Assembly: GCF_037975245.1 (NCBI RefSeq)
Contig: NC_092564.1
Coordinates: 17,285,484-17,349,483, forward strand
DNA: 64,000 bases
From: Apostichopus japonicus
Lineage: Eukaryota > Echinodermata > Holothuroidea > Aspidochirotida > Stichopodidae
Direction: 5' to 3'
Of the stretch, positions 1 to 31,496 are shown piece by piece. Made by a program: the position numbers and the translations under genes. Every line of letters begins with the position of its first letter. The first letter of the stretch is position 1. Below the pieces are notes generated by a model. The model was not told the origin of the DNA. It saw nothing but the letters and a program-made list of their open reading frames with translations, and did not search any database.

Positions 1-777
1 AATATTGTTGTCAGCAATTGTAATTTTTATGATCATTCTTTTTATTACTTGAATTTTCTTCTTGATATCATCTTGACAAAGAGGGTTTTTTGTTTTTCCA
101 TGTTGGTACTTAGTTGTTTAACATTATTTATAACATAATAATGTTTAACATTATTTAACTGAATGCATTACAAACACATTTGATATTTACTGTTCGTCTT
201 TGAATTATATATCAAACCCTCACTGTCTCAATGAGACAATTGAGAGTAAATAAAACAAACATACAAACATACAAATCATGTACATTACACGTTTTCTGCC
301 TTTCAATTTAGCCAATCTGATCACATTAATGTTGTTGAGTTTTGATAGATCATAGACATACTCCATTGAAACTTAAATCCAATATGAATATATGTATATA
401 ATATCGGTGACGAGACTATAAGCTACGTGTAGTTCATAAAATGAAGGTAGTATCGAGAAATTAAAAAAAATTAACATTGTTTGCATTTGACTAATGGTTT
501 TCAATAAAAAAGACAAATTTGTGTTTGCTCGATAATTTTCATTTTCATGTTAAGTGTGACCTGTAAAATGTTTACATATTGAAGTTGTGATGACGTCTTG
601 GTTTTTTTTACTTTCTTTTATAATTAATTATTTTTTTTGCCCAGCTATCTACGTACACGATATGTATATCATCGTATGTATATAATGATCCATAATCAGC
701 TGAAATAAGCGGGGGTGGGGGGAAGGAAGGAATTAGCCAGAGTGAAGTAACAATTTTGTTAGAAAAGTTATACTTAC
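1..777. other. AT-rich non-coding sequence, probably intron
   Basis: No coding exon, RNA gene or clear repeat was recognised. It lies directly downstream, on the minus strand, of the splice donor of the exon at 778-934, so it is probably the first part of that gene's next intron. The open frame seen here on the minus strand only continues past the donor. Confidence 0.5.
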
Positions 778-934
778 CGCGTGTAGTAGTAATCTCTGAG
801 AAGTAGTGGTCTCTGGTGTGGTAGAGAGGATTTGACCAATCTATGATGCCCAAAATCCACATGAAGAACGTCCAAAGACCACTGGACTCTCCTTCTCCGA
901 CTCTTAAATATTGTACAGAGTCGCTAGCGTCCAT
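778..934 (-). CDS. First coding exon of an unrecognised membrane protein (partial gene)
   Basis: The proposed start ATG is at 934-932 and the exon encodes 52 residues plus one base, ending at a strong GTAAGT donor (777-772). The peptide begins MDASDSVQYLRVGEGESS, followed by a hydrophobic stretch around residues 20-31 (LWTFFMWILGII) and a polar tail containing YHTRDHYFSEITTTR. This fits an N-terminal cytoplasmic segment followed by a membrane helix. A pyrimidine-rich acceptor-like sequence lies about 20 bases before the ATG, so a spliced 5' UTR is possible. The remaining exons would lie beyond position 1. I do not recognise the family. Exon quality (codon-like composition, donor) is good; function is unknown. 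Confidence 0.55.
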
Positions 935-1214
935 TTTTTTTCCGTGTGCAATATGACTGATATAAACAGGAAGAGGAAGTCTCAGGGAAAGTATACATCT
1001 ACTATGACAGACTGTTATATAAACCAATGTGACTCAGGTAAGCTACATTTTGAAACTTGTAAAAAGTTAGCAAAACAACGAAAGCGAAATTACGAGCGTC
1101 GAGTAATTACTCCTTGTTTTAATTATGTTGTCTTATTTTGTTATATGTAAGTGCAGCAAAAAAGGACACAATATCCATCTGTAAGTGTTAGTCGGGTGGA
1201 TGTCACTAGTGAGT

Positions 1215-1592
1215 GTTATCCACTACTGTAAAAGTTAAAGGTTTACAGTCTTGGCCCCCTCACACAACTTTTCCACTTAATCCTTGCTCATTGGTAACTT
1301 TTCACACCCACACACCAAAGTGTGCACAAGTCAAACAATCCCTTCTTGGGCACTACAGTGCACCACATATACATGTCCCCTGGGGGACTTCCCATGGGGT
1401 GCAGCCACAGACCGGGGTAAGCAACTATATTTACAAGTTGCCTCCCAGGTCCCCATTTATACACCTTGGAGAGAGAGAATGAAAGTAGAGTGCCTTGCCC
1501 GAGGACACAACGTAATGACCTGGCCAGGACACTAACCTGGAAACTTTAGAAGTCCACTGCCTTAACCATTTCACCACAACGCTCTCGCGGTA
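1215..1592 (-). repeat. tRNA-derived SINE
   Basis: On the minus strand the element begins with a tRNA-like head: a box A-like GTGGTGAAATGGTTAAGG, then GGACTTCTAAA and a degenerate box B (AGGTTAGTGTCC). A body typical of invertebrate SINEs follows: TCCTCGGGCAAGGCACT, a CTCTCTCC tract, then TGTATAAATGGGGACCTGG. The long variable region suggests a class II tRNA (Leu/Ser type) origin, which is inference. Box B is mutated, so this copy is probably inactive. The far end near 1215-1240 is approximate. Confidence 0.7.
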
Positions 1593-1844
1593 TGTAGTTG
1601 AGCTTTTGTAGATAATCAACCCCAGTAAAATCTGCTATGCTAATCTATACTGCTTGAGTTTAAGGATGCAACCACTATTTCTGGTGGGTCGGGAAGAAGC
1701 GACACGGCGACGGGGGGGGGGGGGCGCTTCGCCACCGACAGACAATTATAATTTCTTAGTGCAGAACACACACACAGGCTGGACGTTGTTCTGGTCGTCT
1801 TCACAACTCATTATAATTTCAATTATATATTGATAATAATGTAT

Positions 1845-1985
1845 ATTTATGATTAATAAAGATCTATACACAAGTTTAATTCCACTTCACGACCGGTTTC
1901 GTCATTTTGGGACTCAATGAGTCCTTCGCCTGATGAGTCATCAGGCGAAGGTAGGACTCGAACACCGTACCACTCGACAACACAG
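1845..1985 (-). mobile_element. Possible Penelope-like 3' end remnant with a long hairpin
   Basis: Read on the minus strand, a near-perfect hairpin (14-bp arms CCTTCGCCTGATGA around one base, 1922-1950) is followed by GACGAAACCGGTCGTG and an AT-rich tail. The stem-then-GAAAC arrangement resembles the hammerhead-derived 3' ends of Penelope-like elements elsewhere in this window. No coding part is present. The element assignment is tentative. Confidence 0.35.
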
Positions 1986-1987
1986 TA

Positions 1988-2356
1988 CAAGGGCGTAGGA
2001 ACCGGGGGGCTGGGGGGCGCCAGCCCCCCCCCAGTGAAAAATGTGGAGGGCGGAAGTATCATTCCGCCCCCCCACCCGCTTCGCAAGTCAGAAAACCCCT
2101 TTTTCATTTCCAAATGAGAAAAAAAATCTCATTTGGAGCACCAAATTGCATCTAAGGCCAGGTGAAAATACAAAATTAAGTTTACAAAATGGAGTCCGTG
2201 TTGAAGTGTGCTATATTGCACCAAATTGCATCTCAGGCTACCTGGAAATGCAAAAAATTCCAAAGGGGAGGGGGAACCCCCTCCCCTTAGACCCCTCCCC
2301 CAGGCCGGCCATAAGTCTTCAGCCCCTCCACTCAAAAGTACCTTCCTACGCCACTG
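1988..2356 (+). mobile_element. Non-autonomous hAT-type element, copy 1
   Basis: It starts CAAGGGCGTAGGAACC and ends TTCCTACGCCACTG, giving imperfect terminal inverted repeats (CAAGGGCGTAGGAA / CAGTGGCGTAGGAA). The flanking 8-bp target duplication is ACACAGTA (1980-1987) versus AAACAGTA (2357-2364), one mismatch. The interior is non-coding, with runs of G and C and an ATTTGGAGCACCA motif. Three full relatives are at 8770-9143, 40935-41299 and 60603-60976. 8-bp duplications and CAG-type ends are hallmarks of the hAT superfamily. Confidence 0.85.
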
Positions 2357-2364
2357 AAACAGTA

Positions 2365-3257
2365 ATTCTCCTGGTGTGAGGGCGTATATTAATGGCTTTG
2401 TATACTTGTCAATGAGAGTGTATTACGCAAGTGTTATGATTGTATACAGATTGCATCCCTTGAATCTGACAATGTACACAGAATAACGACGTTTTAGAGG
2501 CAAGCCGAGTCGTCCTTTGTGAAATGAATGTGTAGCAAGTGGTATGACATATAGGCCTACATACTAACACGCTTTCACACCAGTAACATCACTGTGGTCG
2601 AATGATATTTTTTTTATATAGATAAAACATATCAATATCCGCAGATTTGTCTAAATTCTCTTATTATTTATATTAATATTAATTTACATATTTATGAACT
2701 AATTTATTGATATATTTCAAGTTAACAAGGAATATTAATTTCGGAACAAACCTTTTTCTTGCCTTTACATTTGTTCATTGGATGCGCGCCAAGAACGTGA
2801 AAATGTTCGAATCATGATTCGCACACACTTTGCACACGGGGCATTGCTTATAGAGAGACGTTAACTTGGTGAATTGTTTATGACAAACATCGAGCCTACA
2901 GATTGATGAGTATATAGCTGTATCGTGATTAGTTAGTATACTGCTAGTTAAGTTATTACCTTGTTAATTGTTAGTTGCAGCAGATTAATCACCATGTTCA
3001 TTGTGTTCACTGGCAATTTTCACTTTGTTTTTGCACGGTTCCTCTTTACTCGCATTCTCGTGTTTTCTGTTTCGACTAGTTTTCAGTTACGACAAGTATA
3101 TATAGGCCTACATTAGAATCGTTTCGACAAGAGTTCATGAAAAGCACGGACAACCTGTCGACATGCTATATTATATAGGGAGGTTTTCGAATTTCCAAAC
3201 CCACGTAATGCAAGGTCAGAAGGTAGTGTGACACATTAAAATATATATTTATATGTA
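2365..3257. other. Intergenic, no feature recognised
   Basis: AT-rich single-copy-looking sequence. No open frame longer than about 60 codons resembling a protein, no RNA gene and no repeat shared with other parts of the window were seen. Confidence 0.4.
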
Positions 3258-3634
3258 TGTTCATGGGCGGCGATCATGGGGGGGGGGGCGGGGGACATGT
3301 CCCCCCCCCAATTTAGGTGGGGATATAGTATCTAATATTCCCCCCCCCCCAATATTTGGTGGCATAGTTTTCTTATAGATTTTTTTTTTGTAGTTTTTTA
3401 TGATATCGCTAGTAATTTCAAAATAGAAAATGCTTTGATGCAACTTACAAGGCCTGGGATGTGCCATTTCCAGTGATCTGGGAGGCATTTTCGGCCAAAA
3501 TTTTCTTTTGCGTTTCGCGCCAACTTATGGTGGCGCTACGCTTAGATAGTTTGCCTACAAGCTTCGCCCTTCCCTTGGCAAATCCCTCGCAAGGCGCCTG
3601 TCTAACCGTGTCACAATTTGTTACTATATATGAC
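3258..3634 (+). repeat. Dispersed repeat family B (GGCGGCGATCATGG type)
   Basis: It begins GGGCGGCGATCATGGGGG, passes through C-rich runs and an AATATTTGGTGGCATAG block, then a core of GCGCCAACTTATGGTGGCGC followed by TACGCTTAGATAGT, and ends near GTCACAATTTGTTAC. Related sequence occurs at 7523-7629 (minus) and 36572-37282 (plus), and the core recurs near 15740 and 16810. It is probably a non-autonomous DNA transposon; this copy lacks a recognisable right end. Confidence 0.6.
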
Positions 3635-3665
3635 CGAAAGTATAGTTTTTACTTTTTTTTCGAAA

Positions 3666-3666
<1 letters not shown>

Positions 3667-3760
<94 letters not shown>

Positions 3761-3799
3761 TATATATATATATATATATAAATATATTTATATATATAT

Positions 3800-3846
<47 letters not shown>
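3667..3846. repeat. (TA)n microsatellite
   Basis: About 180 bp of almost pure TA with a few G or A interruptions. It directly abuts the 3' end of the Penelope-like remnant at 3847-4320. Long apparent tyrosine/isoleucine reading frames over it are artefacts. Confidence 0.95.
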
Positions 3847-3849
<3 letters not shown>

Positions 3850-4320
3850 GAAAAATAGTAAGGTTTGCTAGTGCTAATGATAAAGAAAAGAAACACGACG
3901 TTTCGGGTATAAACCCTTTAACAAAGTGAGTAAAAAGACTACTGAAACTGTAAACAGCGAACGAAGAAAGATAAAATGGTCCACACATGAAAGAAGCGAA
4001 AAGTAGCAGGACTTAAAAAAAAAAAAAAGGACTTACAACAAATCGAATTTAGAGTTTAAACCATAAGGGGATAAGGTGCCAAGTCCGAAAATAAGTCTAT
4101 TTTCGGATTTAAGACGATCGATATCAGTGCCTCTGGGGGGCAGAGCACACGTAACTGAAAAGTCAGTGATCTTACAGGGGAGGGGGAATTGAAGTGAGAG
4201 GCAACAGGGTAACCAGGAAACTTGGATTTGATGGAGCGTAAGTGTTCGGTAATACGATCTGCCAGTCTTCGCTTGGTTTCACCTATGTAAAGTAAATTAC
4301 AACTGTCTCAGAATTTATGT
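3847..4320 (-). mobile_element. Penelope-like retroelement 3' end with GIY-YIG endonuclease fragment
   Basis: Translating the minus strand from about 4307 gives NLLYIGETKRRLADRITEHL, then PVASHFNS; after one frame change near 4165 it continues ITDFSVTCALPPRGTDIDRL and ends LNSKFDLL with a stop near 4029. The YIGET...R...EH...HF pattern is the C-terminal GIY-YIG endonuclease of Penelope-like elements, which nicks DNA for target-primed reverse transcription. The reverse-transcriptase part is absent, so the copy is 5'-truncated, and the frameshift makes it dead. Its 3' non-coding tail contains an A-run near 4015-4028 and a GGGTTTATACCCGAAAC hairpin (about 3902-3919) before the (TA)n tract. Confidence 0.8.
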
Positions 4321-4373
4321 ATTTTGTTAGAGAAAAATATTTGTCTGTCAGAGAATATATATGTTTTTTAACA

Positions 4374-4375
4374 AG

Positions 4376-4446
<71 letters not shown>
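4374..4446. repeat. (TA)n microsatellite
   Basis: TA dinucleotide tract with one TG interruption, in sequence where AGAGAATATAT recurs. No gene content. Confidence 0.9.
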
Positions 4447-4452
<6 letters not shown>

Positions 4453-5009
4453 TTGAAAGAAAATATATATTTTTCTCTTAGAGAATATATATTTATATTA
4501 TAAATGCTTTTGTGTCAGAGAATATATTTTTGTAGAATATATATAAATATGTCTAAAATGTATTTTTGAAGTAAACCACGTATGTATTTTGCAAGTAAAG
4601 CATATATATTGTTGTACATAATATATTCCGCTTTCTCGCGCCATAACCAAGAAATTAACTGTGTCTGAATTTTCGAAAATTCCTTGACCAATATTCTACA
4701 TCATCTACTCGGCAATTTTGACCGGTTTGTTAGGGGTTGAAGGTGGTTTTTCTACATTGGTTGTCCATAGATGAAATCTTTTGCAACATTATGGGTATGT
4801 TTTGAAGTGAATTTATTATTCAAATTCTGAACAAATAATGGGCTTAAAACCTTGAAAAGTGGAGCTGACGTTACGTAGAATTACCTACAAAAGCAATGAT
4901 CCACAGGGAGGCGATGAGGTCGAACATGATGTGTGACTGCCAGGTGACAATCTTGAAAAGGTTATGAGTGGAAAAAAGAACTATTGGGAAAAACTTGGTT
5001 CTCAGGCAA
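4447..5009. other. Intergenic, no confirmed feature
   Basis: Mostly AT-rich. A short minus-strand stretch (4884-4950) encodes a hydrophobic peptide bounded by weak splice-like signals but cannot be joined in frame to the exon at 778-934, so it is not called as an exon. Confidence 0.4.
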
Positions 5010-5103
5010 AAGTATACATCTGGTTGGTCATTTACAAGCCTACGGTTGGCCACTGCGTAATAAAATACGCCTATACCTAACCGCACTTGATGGAGTGTCA
5101 CGA
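5010..5103 (-). repeat. Dispersed repeat fragment shared with 27829-27912
   Basis: The segment contains TTACAAGCCTACGGTTGG, GCGTAATAAAATACGCC and CTAACCGCACT...GGAGTGTCACG. The same blocks occur in opposite orientation at 27829-27912 inside a zinc-transporter intron. Family unknown. Confidence 0.6.
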
Positions 5104-5722
5104 ACGGAAGCAGGACACTTCGCCCAACAACCATTTCGCCCAACTGCCATTTCGCCCAACCTTACCATTTCGCCCAACCAGCCTGGTCATTTCGCCCAAC
5201 CAGTCTGGTCATTTCGCCCAACCAGCCTGGTCATTTCGCCCAACCAGCCTGGTCATTTTGCCCAACCAGCCTGGTCATTTCGCCCAACCTTGATTAAATA
5301 TGAAACGTTCGGGAATTTTTGAAAATGGCAGTTGGGCGAAATGGTTGTTGGGCGAAGTGACTAGAAAGCGTTGTGCATACGGTTCGTGAGCTTTCTAGTC
5401 ACTTCGCCCAACAACCATTTCGCCCAACTGCCATTTCGCCCAACCAGCCTGGTCATTTCGCCCAACCAGCCTGGTCATTTCGCCCAACCAGCATGGTCAT
5501 TTCGCCCAACCATCATAGTCATTTCGCTTTCTAGTCACTTCGCCCAACAACCATTTCGCCCAACTGCCATTTCGCCCAACCAGCCTGGTCATTTCGCCCA
5601 ACCAGCCTGGTCATTTCGCCCAACCAGCATGGTCATTTCGCCCAACCATCATAGTCATTTCGCCCAACCAGCATGGTCATTTCGCCCAACCAGCATGGTC
5701 ATTTCGCCCAACCTTATTTTTA
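5104..5722. repeat. GCCCAAC minisatellite cluster, left part
   Basis: Tandem arrays of a roughly 22-bp unit (CATTTCGCCCAACC plus AGCCTGGT). The array at 5104-5293 opens with GAAGCAGGACACTTCGCCC and a fixed order of variants (CCCAACAACC, CCCAACTGCC, CCCAACCTTACC) before the regular units. A short inverted piece is at 5326-5362, followed by two more forward arrays at 5396-5525 and 5529-5722. Peptide-like frames across the arrays are not genes. Confidence 0.9.
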
Positions 5723-5868
5723 CTAATATTCAGTCAGAATAATATTACTTTTTCTATTCCACTAGTTCAATTTGATTTATTTTGGGTTAGGTCCGCTCGA
5801 TATCGATCGGAGTCTGAGCAGTTATTTCGGGTATAATGGGAGGATTACACTACTTTAGGCGTTTACGC
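5723..5868. other. Spacer between minisatellite arrays
   Basis: Short unique-looking spacer separating the left cluster from the palindromic pair; nothing recognised in it. Confidence 0.5.
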
Positions 5869-6376
5869 AGGAAGCAGGACACTTCGCCCAACAACCATTT
5901 CGCCCAACTGCCATTTCGCCCAACCTTACCATTTCGCCCAACCAGCCTGGTCATTTCGCCCAACCAGCCTGGTCATTTCGCCCAACCAGCCTGGTCATTT
6001 CGCCCAACCAGCCTGGTCATTTCGCCCAACCAGTCTGGTCATTTCGCCCAACCTTTGAACGTTTCCTTTTGAAATATCATATTTTTAATCAAGGTTGGGC
6101 GAAATGACCATGCTGGTTGGGCGAAATGACCAGGCTGGTTGGGCGAAATGACCAGGCTGGTTGGGCGAAATGACCAGGCTGGTTGGGCGAAATGACCAGG
6201 CTGGTTGGGCGAAATGGTAAGGTTGGGCGAAATGGCAGTTGGGCGAAATGGTTGTTGGGCGAAGTGTCCTGCTTCCATTTTTCCGGGCGAAATGACCAGG
6301 CTGGTTGGGCGAAATGGTAAGGTTGGGCGAAATGGCAGTTGGGCGAAATGGTTGTTGGGCGAAGTGTCCTACTTCC
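5869..6376. repeat. GCCCAAC minisatellite palindrome
   Basis: A forward array (5869-6053) is followed after about 40 bp by an inverted copy (6093-6276), then a second, shorter inverted copy (6286-6376). Each carries the same opening motif, AAGCAGGACACTTCGCCC or its complement with one change in the last copy (CTACTTCC). The forward and inverted arrays form a potential hairpin with arms of about 180 bp. Sequence beside the inverted array (AATCAAGGTTGGGCG) matches, inverted, the flank of the array ending at 5293, so the whole unit including flank was duplicated. Confidence 0.9.
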
Positions 6377-6425
6377 TTTTTTCTACACAGGCTCTCTAGT
6401 GGATAAGCTGTTTGCTCACAGTTTT
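6377..6425 (+). mobile_element. Fragment of the 407-bp hammerhead-like element family
   Basis: ACACAGGCTCTCTAGTGGAT followed by AAGCTGTTTGCTCACAG and a TTTTATTTTATTTTGA tract matches, inverted, one end of the element at 42883-43289. Only this terminal piece is present. Confidence 0.7.
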
Positions 6426-7194
6426 ATTTTATTTTGAACTCAAGTATTGAAGAACGTTAGGCCAGAAGCAAGTCGTTTCGTCAAATAACAGTACATAAGC
6501 AGCACACATTCAGTCACATGTTTATAGAGAATTACACGACGAAACTATTCGCATTTTATTTCTTCAGCAATTTCTCCAACAAAAATCGGCAGCACGAGAT
6601 CATACGGCCCATATGACTCCTTCCATGACAACTACCTGCTCCTACGAGCTGGTATAGCGTTTTCCCGGCAGTACAATATGCACTGTTCCATATAGCCAAT
6701 CGAAAAATTGCGTAACTCGCATAGCACACAGTACAATTACACAGTATGCCTATAGGTTACGCAACACTGAGAGGCAGATTAGAATCTCGGAAACCTGATA
6801 CCTTCGCGGTAACGGTACCCATTTGCGTATGCTGTTTATAGCTAAGTATGAGAATGCCATATTAAAGAAATGAATATGTTGCCGCTGTGAGAAGAGGGCA
6901 GCATTGTTTTTATTTTTTTAATCGGGGAATACGTTGAGACAAGATTTTTGATTTTAGCAATTTCCTAGCTGAGAGTGTGCCTTTAAGTTCGTCAAATGTA
7001 TTATATTCCAGACATGACAATAAACAAGAATCATCCTACTTAAAAATGTTTAAAAAAGCGCTATAGATTTGTCTTTCTGATATAATATGTAAAAGAACCT
7101 GTAAAAGAATTCAAACAGGAACAAAATCTGCTGATAATATGATATCATATGAAAATGATGAAACTGGCAAAACATTGCACCAGATCGCAACTAT
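6426..7194. other. Intergenic, no feature recognised
   Basis: No exon, RNA gene or repeat shared with the rest of the window was identified. Confidence 0.4.
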
Positions 7195-7312
7195 AAGGAC
7201 CTTCAATTGTTAAAAAAATATCTCAAAGGGGAGGGGGACACCTCCCCTTAGACCCCTCCCCCATATCAATCGCAAAATGTGCTCCCCTGTCAAATTCCTG
7301 GATACGTCGCTG
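7195..7312 (+). repeat. Fragment of a C-rich hAT-like repeat
   Basis: Contains CAAAGGGGAGGGGGACACC, CTTAGACCCCTCCCCC and an end-like CTGGATACGTCGCTG. The same order of blocks is seen in the interior of the four complete hAT-type elements and at 17196-17338, so this is a truncated, diverged relative. Confidence 0.5.
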
Positions 7313-7319
7313 TATACGA

Positions 7320-7522
7320 TTGTACGTACTTACACCCATACACAAGAGATGTACAGACATGATAACAATCATGAGCGAAAACATGCTATACGGTCACAGG
7401 TTACAGAAACGACCACGAAGAGTCATTTACCTCATGCAGCATGTGTTGGATGAAGTTTTAGCACCGCCAAATATGATTTGGATAAATAATCTCACGCATT
7501 ATTTTCTATTTATAGCAGGACA
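7320..7522. other. Intergenic, no feature recognised
   Basis: Short open frame of about 68 codons without recognisable similarity; not called as a gene. Confidence 0.3.
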
Positions 7523-7629
7523 ATAAAACTATGCCACCAAATATTGGGGGGGATATTAGATACTATATTCCCCCACCTAAAATATTGGGGGGACATGCCC
7601 CCCCCCCCCCCCCATGATCGCCGCCCATG
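7523..7629 (-). repeat. Dispersed repeat family B fragment
   Basis: Reverse complement of the left part of the repeat at 3258-3634: CCATGATCGCCGCCCATGGG at the right edge, then C-rich runs and CTATGCCACCAAATATTGGG at the left. Only the terminal region is present. Confidence 0.65.
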
Positions 7630-8761
7630 GGTTTCGGTCTGTAATTTCATCATTCTGGTAAAAGTCATTTGAGTCTTTCAATTGCTAACAAAGACTAAGT
7701 ACAAGTCACTATATCCGTAATTATTGCAACCATCACATGTCACCCTGACCAGTGAGCTGTTAATCCATATATATAATTGCTCTCTGACCTCGACTCAACG
7801 ATTTGAATTAATTTACATTTGGCTTGCCATAGACAGCTATATTCATTTGGAATATCATGCCCCACAAGTTCAGCACACTCGTACCCATCGAAGATCCGAA
7901 AAGCAAACAAAACACATGCTGAGGTACGGTCCGATTAACACACAACACCATGCATAACACACAGCCAGCTAGCACACTGGAGTAACAAGGGCCAAAACCA
8001 GATCGTAGTCATTACAAATCGCTTCAAAACAATCATTGCACGTGAAGTGGTTTTTTAATCGCTGCACGGAAACTGGGTTTACCAGGCTGCAGACTACTCC
8101 TTTACTGGTAGGTGATATACCAAAAGTAAAGGTTTCATGAACTTTTCGTTTTATTTATGTTTGGGCCTGCTAATTGTGAACTTGAAGCCTACCGAAACTA
8201 AGTCAGGGACCCTTGTCTAAGAGTCTAAGCTGAGGTTAAGACCTGGTTTAACGCTTGCATACAGCTATATATAGGCCCAAGGCTTATGTGAAAATAGACC
8301 AAACGTTACTGGTTAGGCCTAACTTAGGTTTGCCGTAACATAGGCCATCGCCAACAGACCAAAGAGGTGCCAATTCCATTATGTCAATCGCCTTTTCGAT
8401 AACAGAAAATCCGTACACATCCTTGCAATAAGCTATCAACGCTATTCTTTGCAAATTTACTATTTCTTCTTCTCAGAGCAGCATTTTATGTCGTTAGCTA
8501 GGGAACTAGATTATTACTATATTACTATTATAATATTAGGCCCCTCTGCAACGTGTAGTAAAATTCCATGCAGGTAATTGGTTGACCAGCTAGGTTTCAT
8601 TTCAAGTTATGCATCAATAAATGATAATGTTGAAACCATCAGTTAATATATGATTTACTAGGCTGTATACCGTACTGGAGGTAAATATTTACAGTATGTG
8701 TCCAGGTGAATTTTTTATAGGCCTAGCCTACTGTGGTAGAGAACTCTAATTTCTTATTAGG
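7630..8761. other. Intergenic, no feature recognised
   Basis: Moderately AT-rich sequence without coding exons or repeats that I recognise. Confidence 0.4.
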
Positions 8762-8769
8762 CTTCCTAT

Positions 8770-9143
8770 CAGTGGCGTAGGAAGGTACTTTTGAGTGGGA
8801 GGGGGGGGGGGGGGGCTGAAGACTGATGGCCGGCCTGGGGAGGGGTCTAAGAGGAGGGGTGTCCCCCTCCCCTTTGGATTTTTTTTGCATTTCCAGGTGG
8901 CCTCAGATGCAATTTGGTGCAATATAGCACACTTCAACAACCACTCCATTTTGTAAATAATTTTGCATTTTCACCTGGCCTTAGATGCAATTTGGTGCAC
9001 CAAATGAGATTTTCTTCTCATTTGGAAATGAAAAAGGGGTTTTCTGACTTGCAAAGTGGGGGGGGGGGCAGAATGATACTTCCGCCCCCCATATTTTTCA
9101 CTGGGGGGCTGGCGCCCCCAGCCCTCCGGTTCCTTCGCCCTTG
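8770..9143 (-). mobile_element. Non-autonomous hAT-type element, copy 2
   Basis: Inverted relative of the element at 1988-2356: it starts CAGTGGCGTAGGAAGG and ends GGTTCCTTCGCCCTTG. A perfect 8-bp target duplication CTTCCTAT lies at 8762-8769 and 9144-9151. The perfect duplication argues for relatively recent insertion. Confidence 0.9.
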
Positions 9144-9151
9144 CTTCCTAT

Positions 9152-10520
9152 AGAGCATACCACGTACTACCAGTTAATTACCAGTCCGATTTCAATTTTG
9201 TACAGGTCTCTGTTTTACCTTCAGAAATTGCTCTTAAAAGAGAATCTGTAAATGAAAACCAAACAATTTGATCCATTCTTAACCCCAATCACTAATTTAT
9301 GTCAATTGTTAACACCATAATAGTAAGGTATATAATTGAAAAACCCCTACCCAGGGGGGGTTATCAAGAGGTAGGAAGAGACCCTGGGAGGGGGGAAAGG
9401 GGACGTCACCGTCCCCCTTCTTCAAGTCTTCAATATTCAAGTCTTCAGTATATGAATATGATATTACCTACTCCATTGTTCCCCTTGCCTCCTACAGTAA
9501 TTGACCACAAGCTTTGGGCTGTACCCCACCCACCTTGACTCCATCTCACCATTGACTCTCCCTCCCCTCTGCCAAATCATTGTCAGGCCTGCGTCTAGCT
9601 CAAGAACTCAAAGGGTTGTAACCTTGAAGGAAATGTATTTTAAAACTGTACACCTCCATGATTGGGTTCTTTGAGTAGGTAGCAAATATCTGAATGTTCT
9701 GCTGTTTAAATTGTACCCAGGCTAATCATTTCAGGTGATAACAACTGTAACAAAACGGCTAATTATTGAGTAGTTAAATTGAATTAGAGTATACTGTTCA
9801 ATGGACTTTGCTCTCAGTATTAATACTGTACCGGTACACATGCACTCACTATACCGTGGATGGATGTTAAATGTTGAAGTCCTGTGGATCAAATTAAAAC
9901 GATTAAATGCTCTCTGACAGTTACTGAGCTAAGCAATAAATTATACATCCAATTTTCAGCCTGCATTGTATACAGTAAGTAAAATCAAAACAATTTCATT
10001 TCAGTTCATTTGATCTCTTAATTTGTTTACATATATGTCACTGCAGACAGTGTGTAGGTGATATTCAGTTGATAGAGCATTGTGGTCGAAAAAAAAGAAA
10101 AGAAAAATGTGTCAGAAATTTGCCAATTGTACAGTAGATATATGTTAGCTATAACACATACAGTACTGGTTATGGTATGTTTGGTAGTCAAGGAGTTTGA
10201 AGCAACTCCAACATTTATCTGCTCACGTACTGTCAAATCACAAAATGAGAAAGAAATTTAGCCAATTGTTCTAAACCCCATGTACTGTAACTCCAGATTA
10301 TTAATTGCCAAAGTTGTCAATATGTGAGTTTTAGGATAGTCTCACATTCCCCACAATTTCACTTTGTGGAGTTAAATTATGCTGAACATTCGAATCATAA
10401 ACACAGGTTTTCTTAATTTAAGTAGGTTATTGAAATTAATTGTACAAACTGTGGTACAGTACTTAGTCAATTCACACCAATATTCTCTCTCTCCCACACA
10501 AACACATTTTTGTACTGTAG
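9152..10520. promoter_or_regulatory. Upstream region of the zinc transporter gene
   Basis: No coding sequence recognised. An acceptor-like TTTTTGTACTGTAG at 10507-10520 sits 12 bases before the start codon at 10533, so the coding exon probably begins at 10521 and a non-coding first exon with the promoter lies further upstream, position unknown. Confidence 0.4.
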
Positions 10521-10532
10521 GAACTTTGAAAC

Positions 10533-31496
<20,964 letters not shown>

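Noticed and set aside
4884..4950. Minus-strand hydrophobic peptide (IVTWQSHIMFDLIASLWIIA) with an acceptor-like and a GTAATT donor-like edge
   Set aside because: Joined to the exon at 778-934 through the acceptor near 957 it hits a stop, and no other exon partner is visible; the donor is weak.
5087..6399. Phe/Arg/Pro/Thr-rich open frames
   Set aside because: They are translations of the GCCCAAC minisatellite in either orientation.
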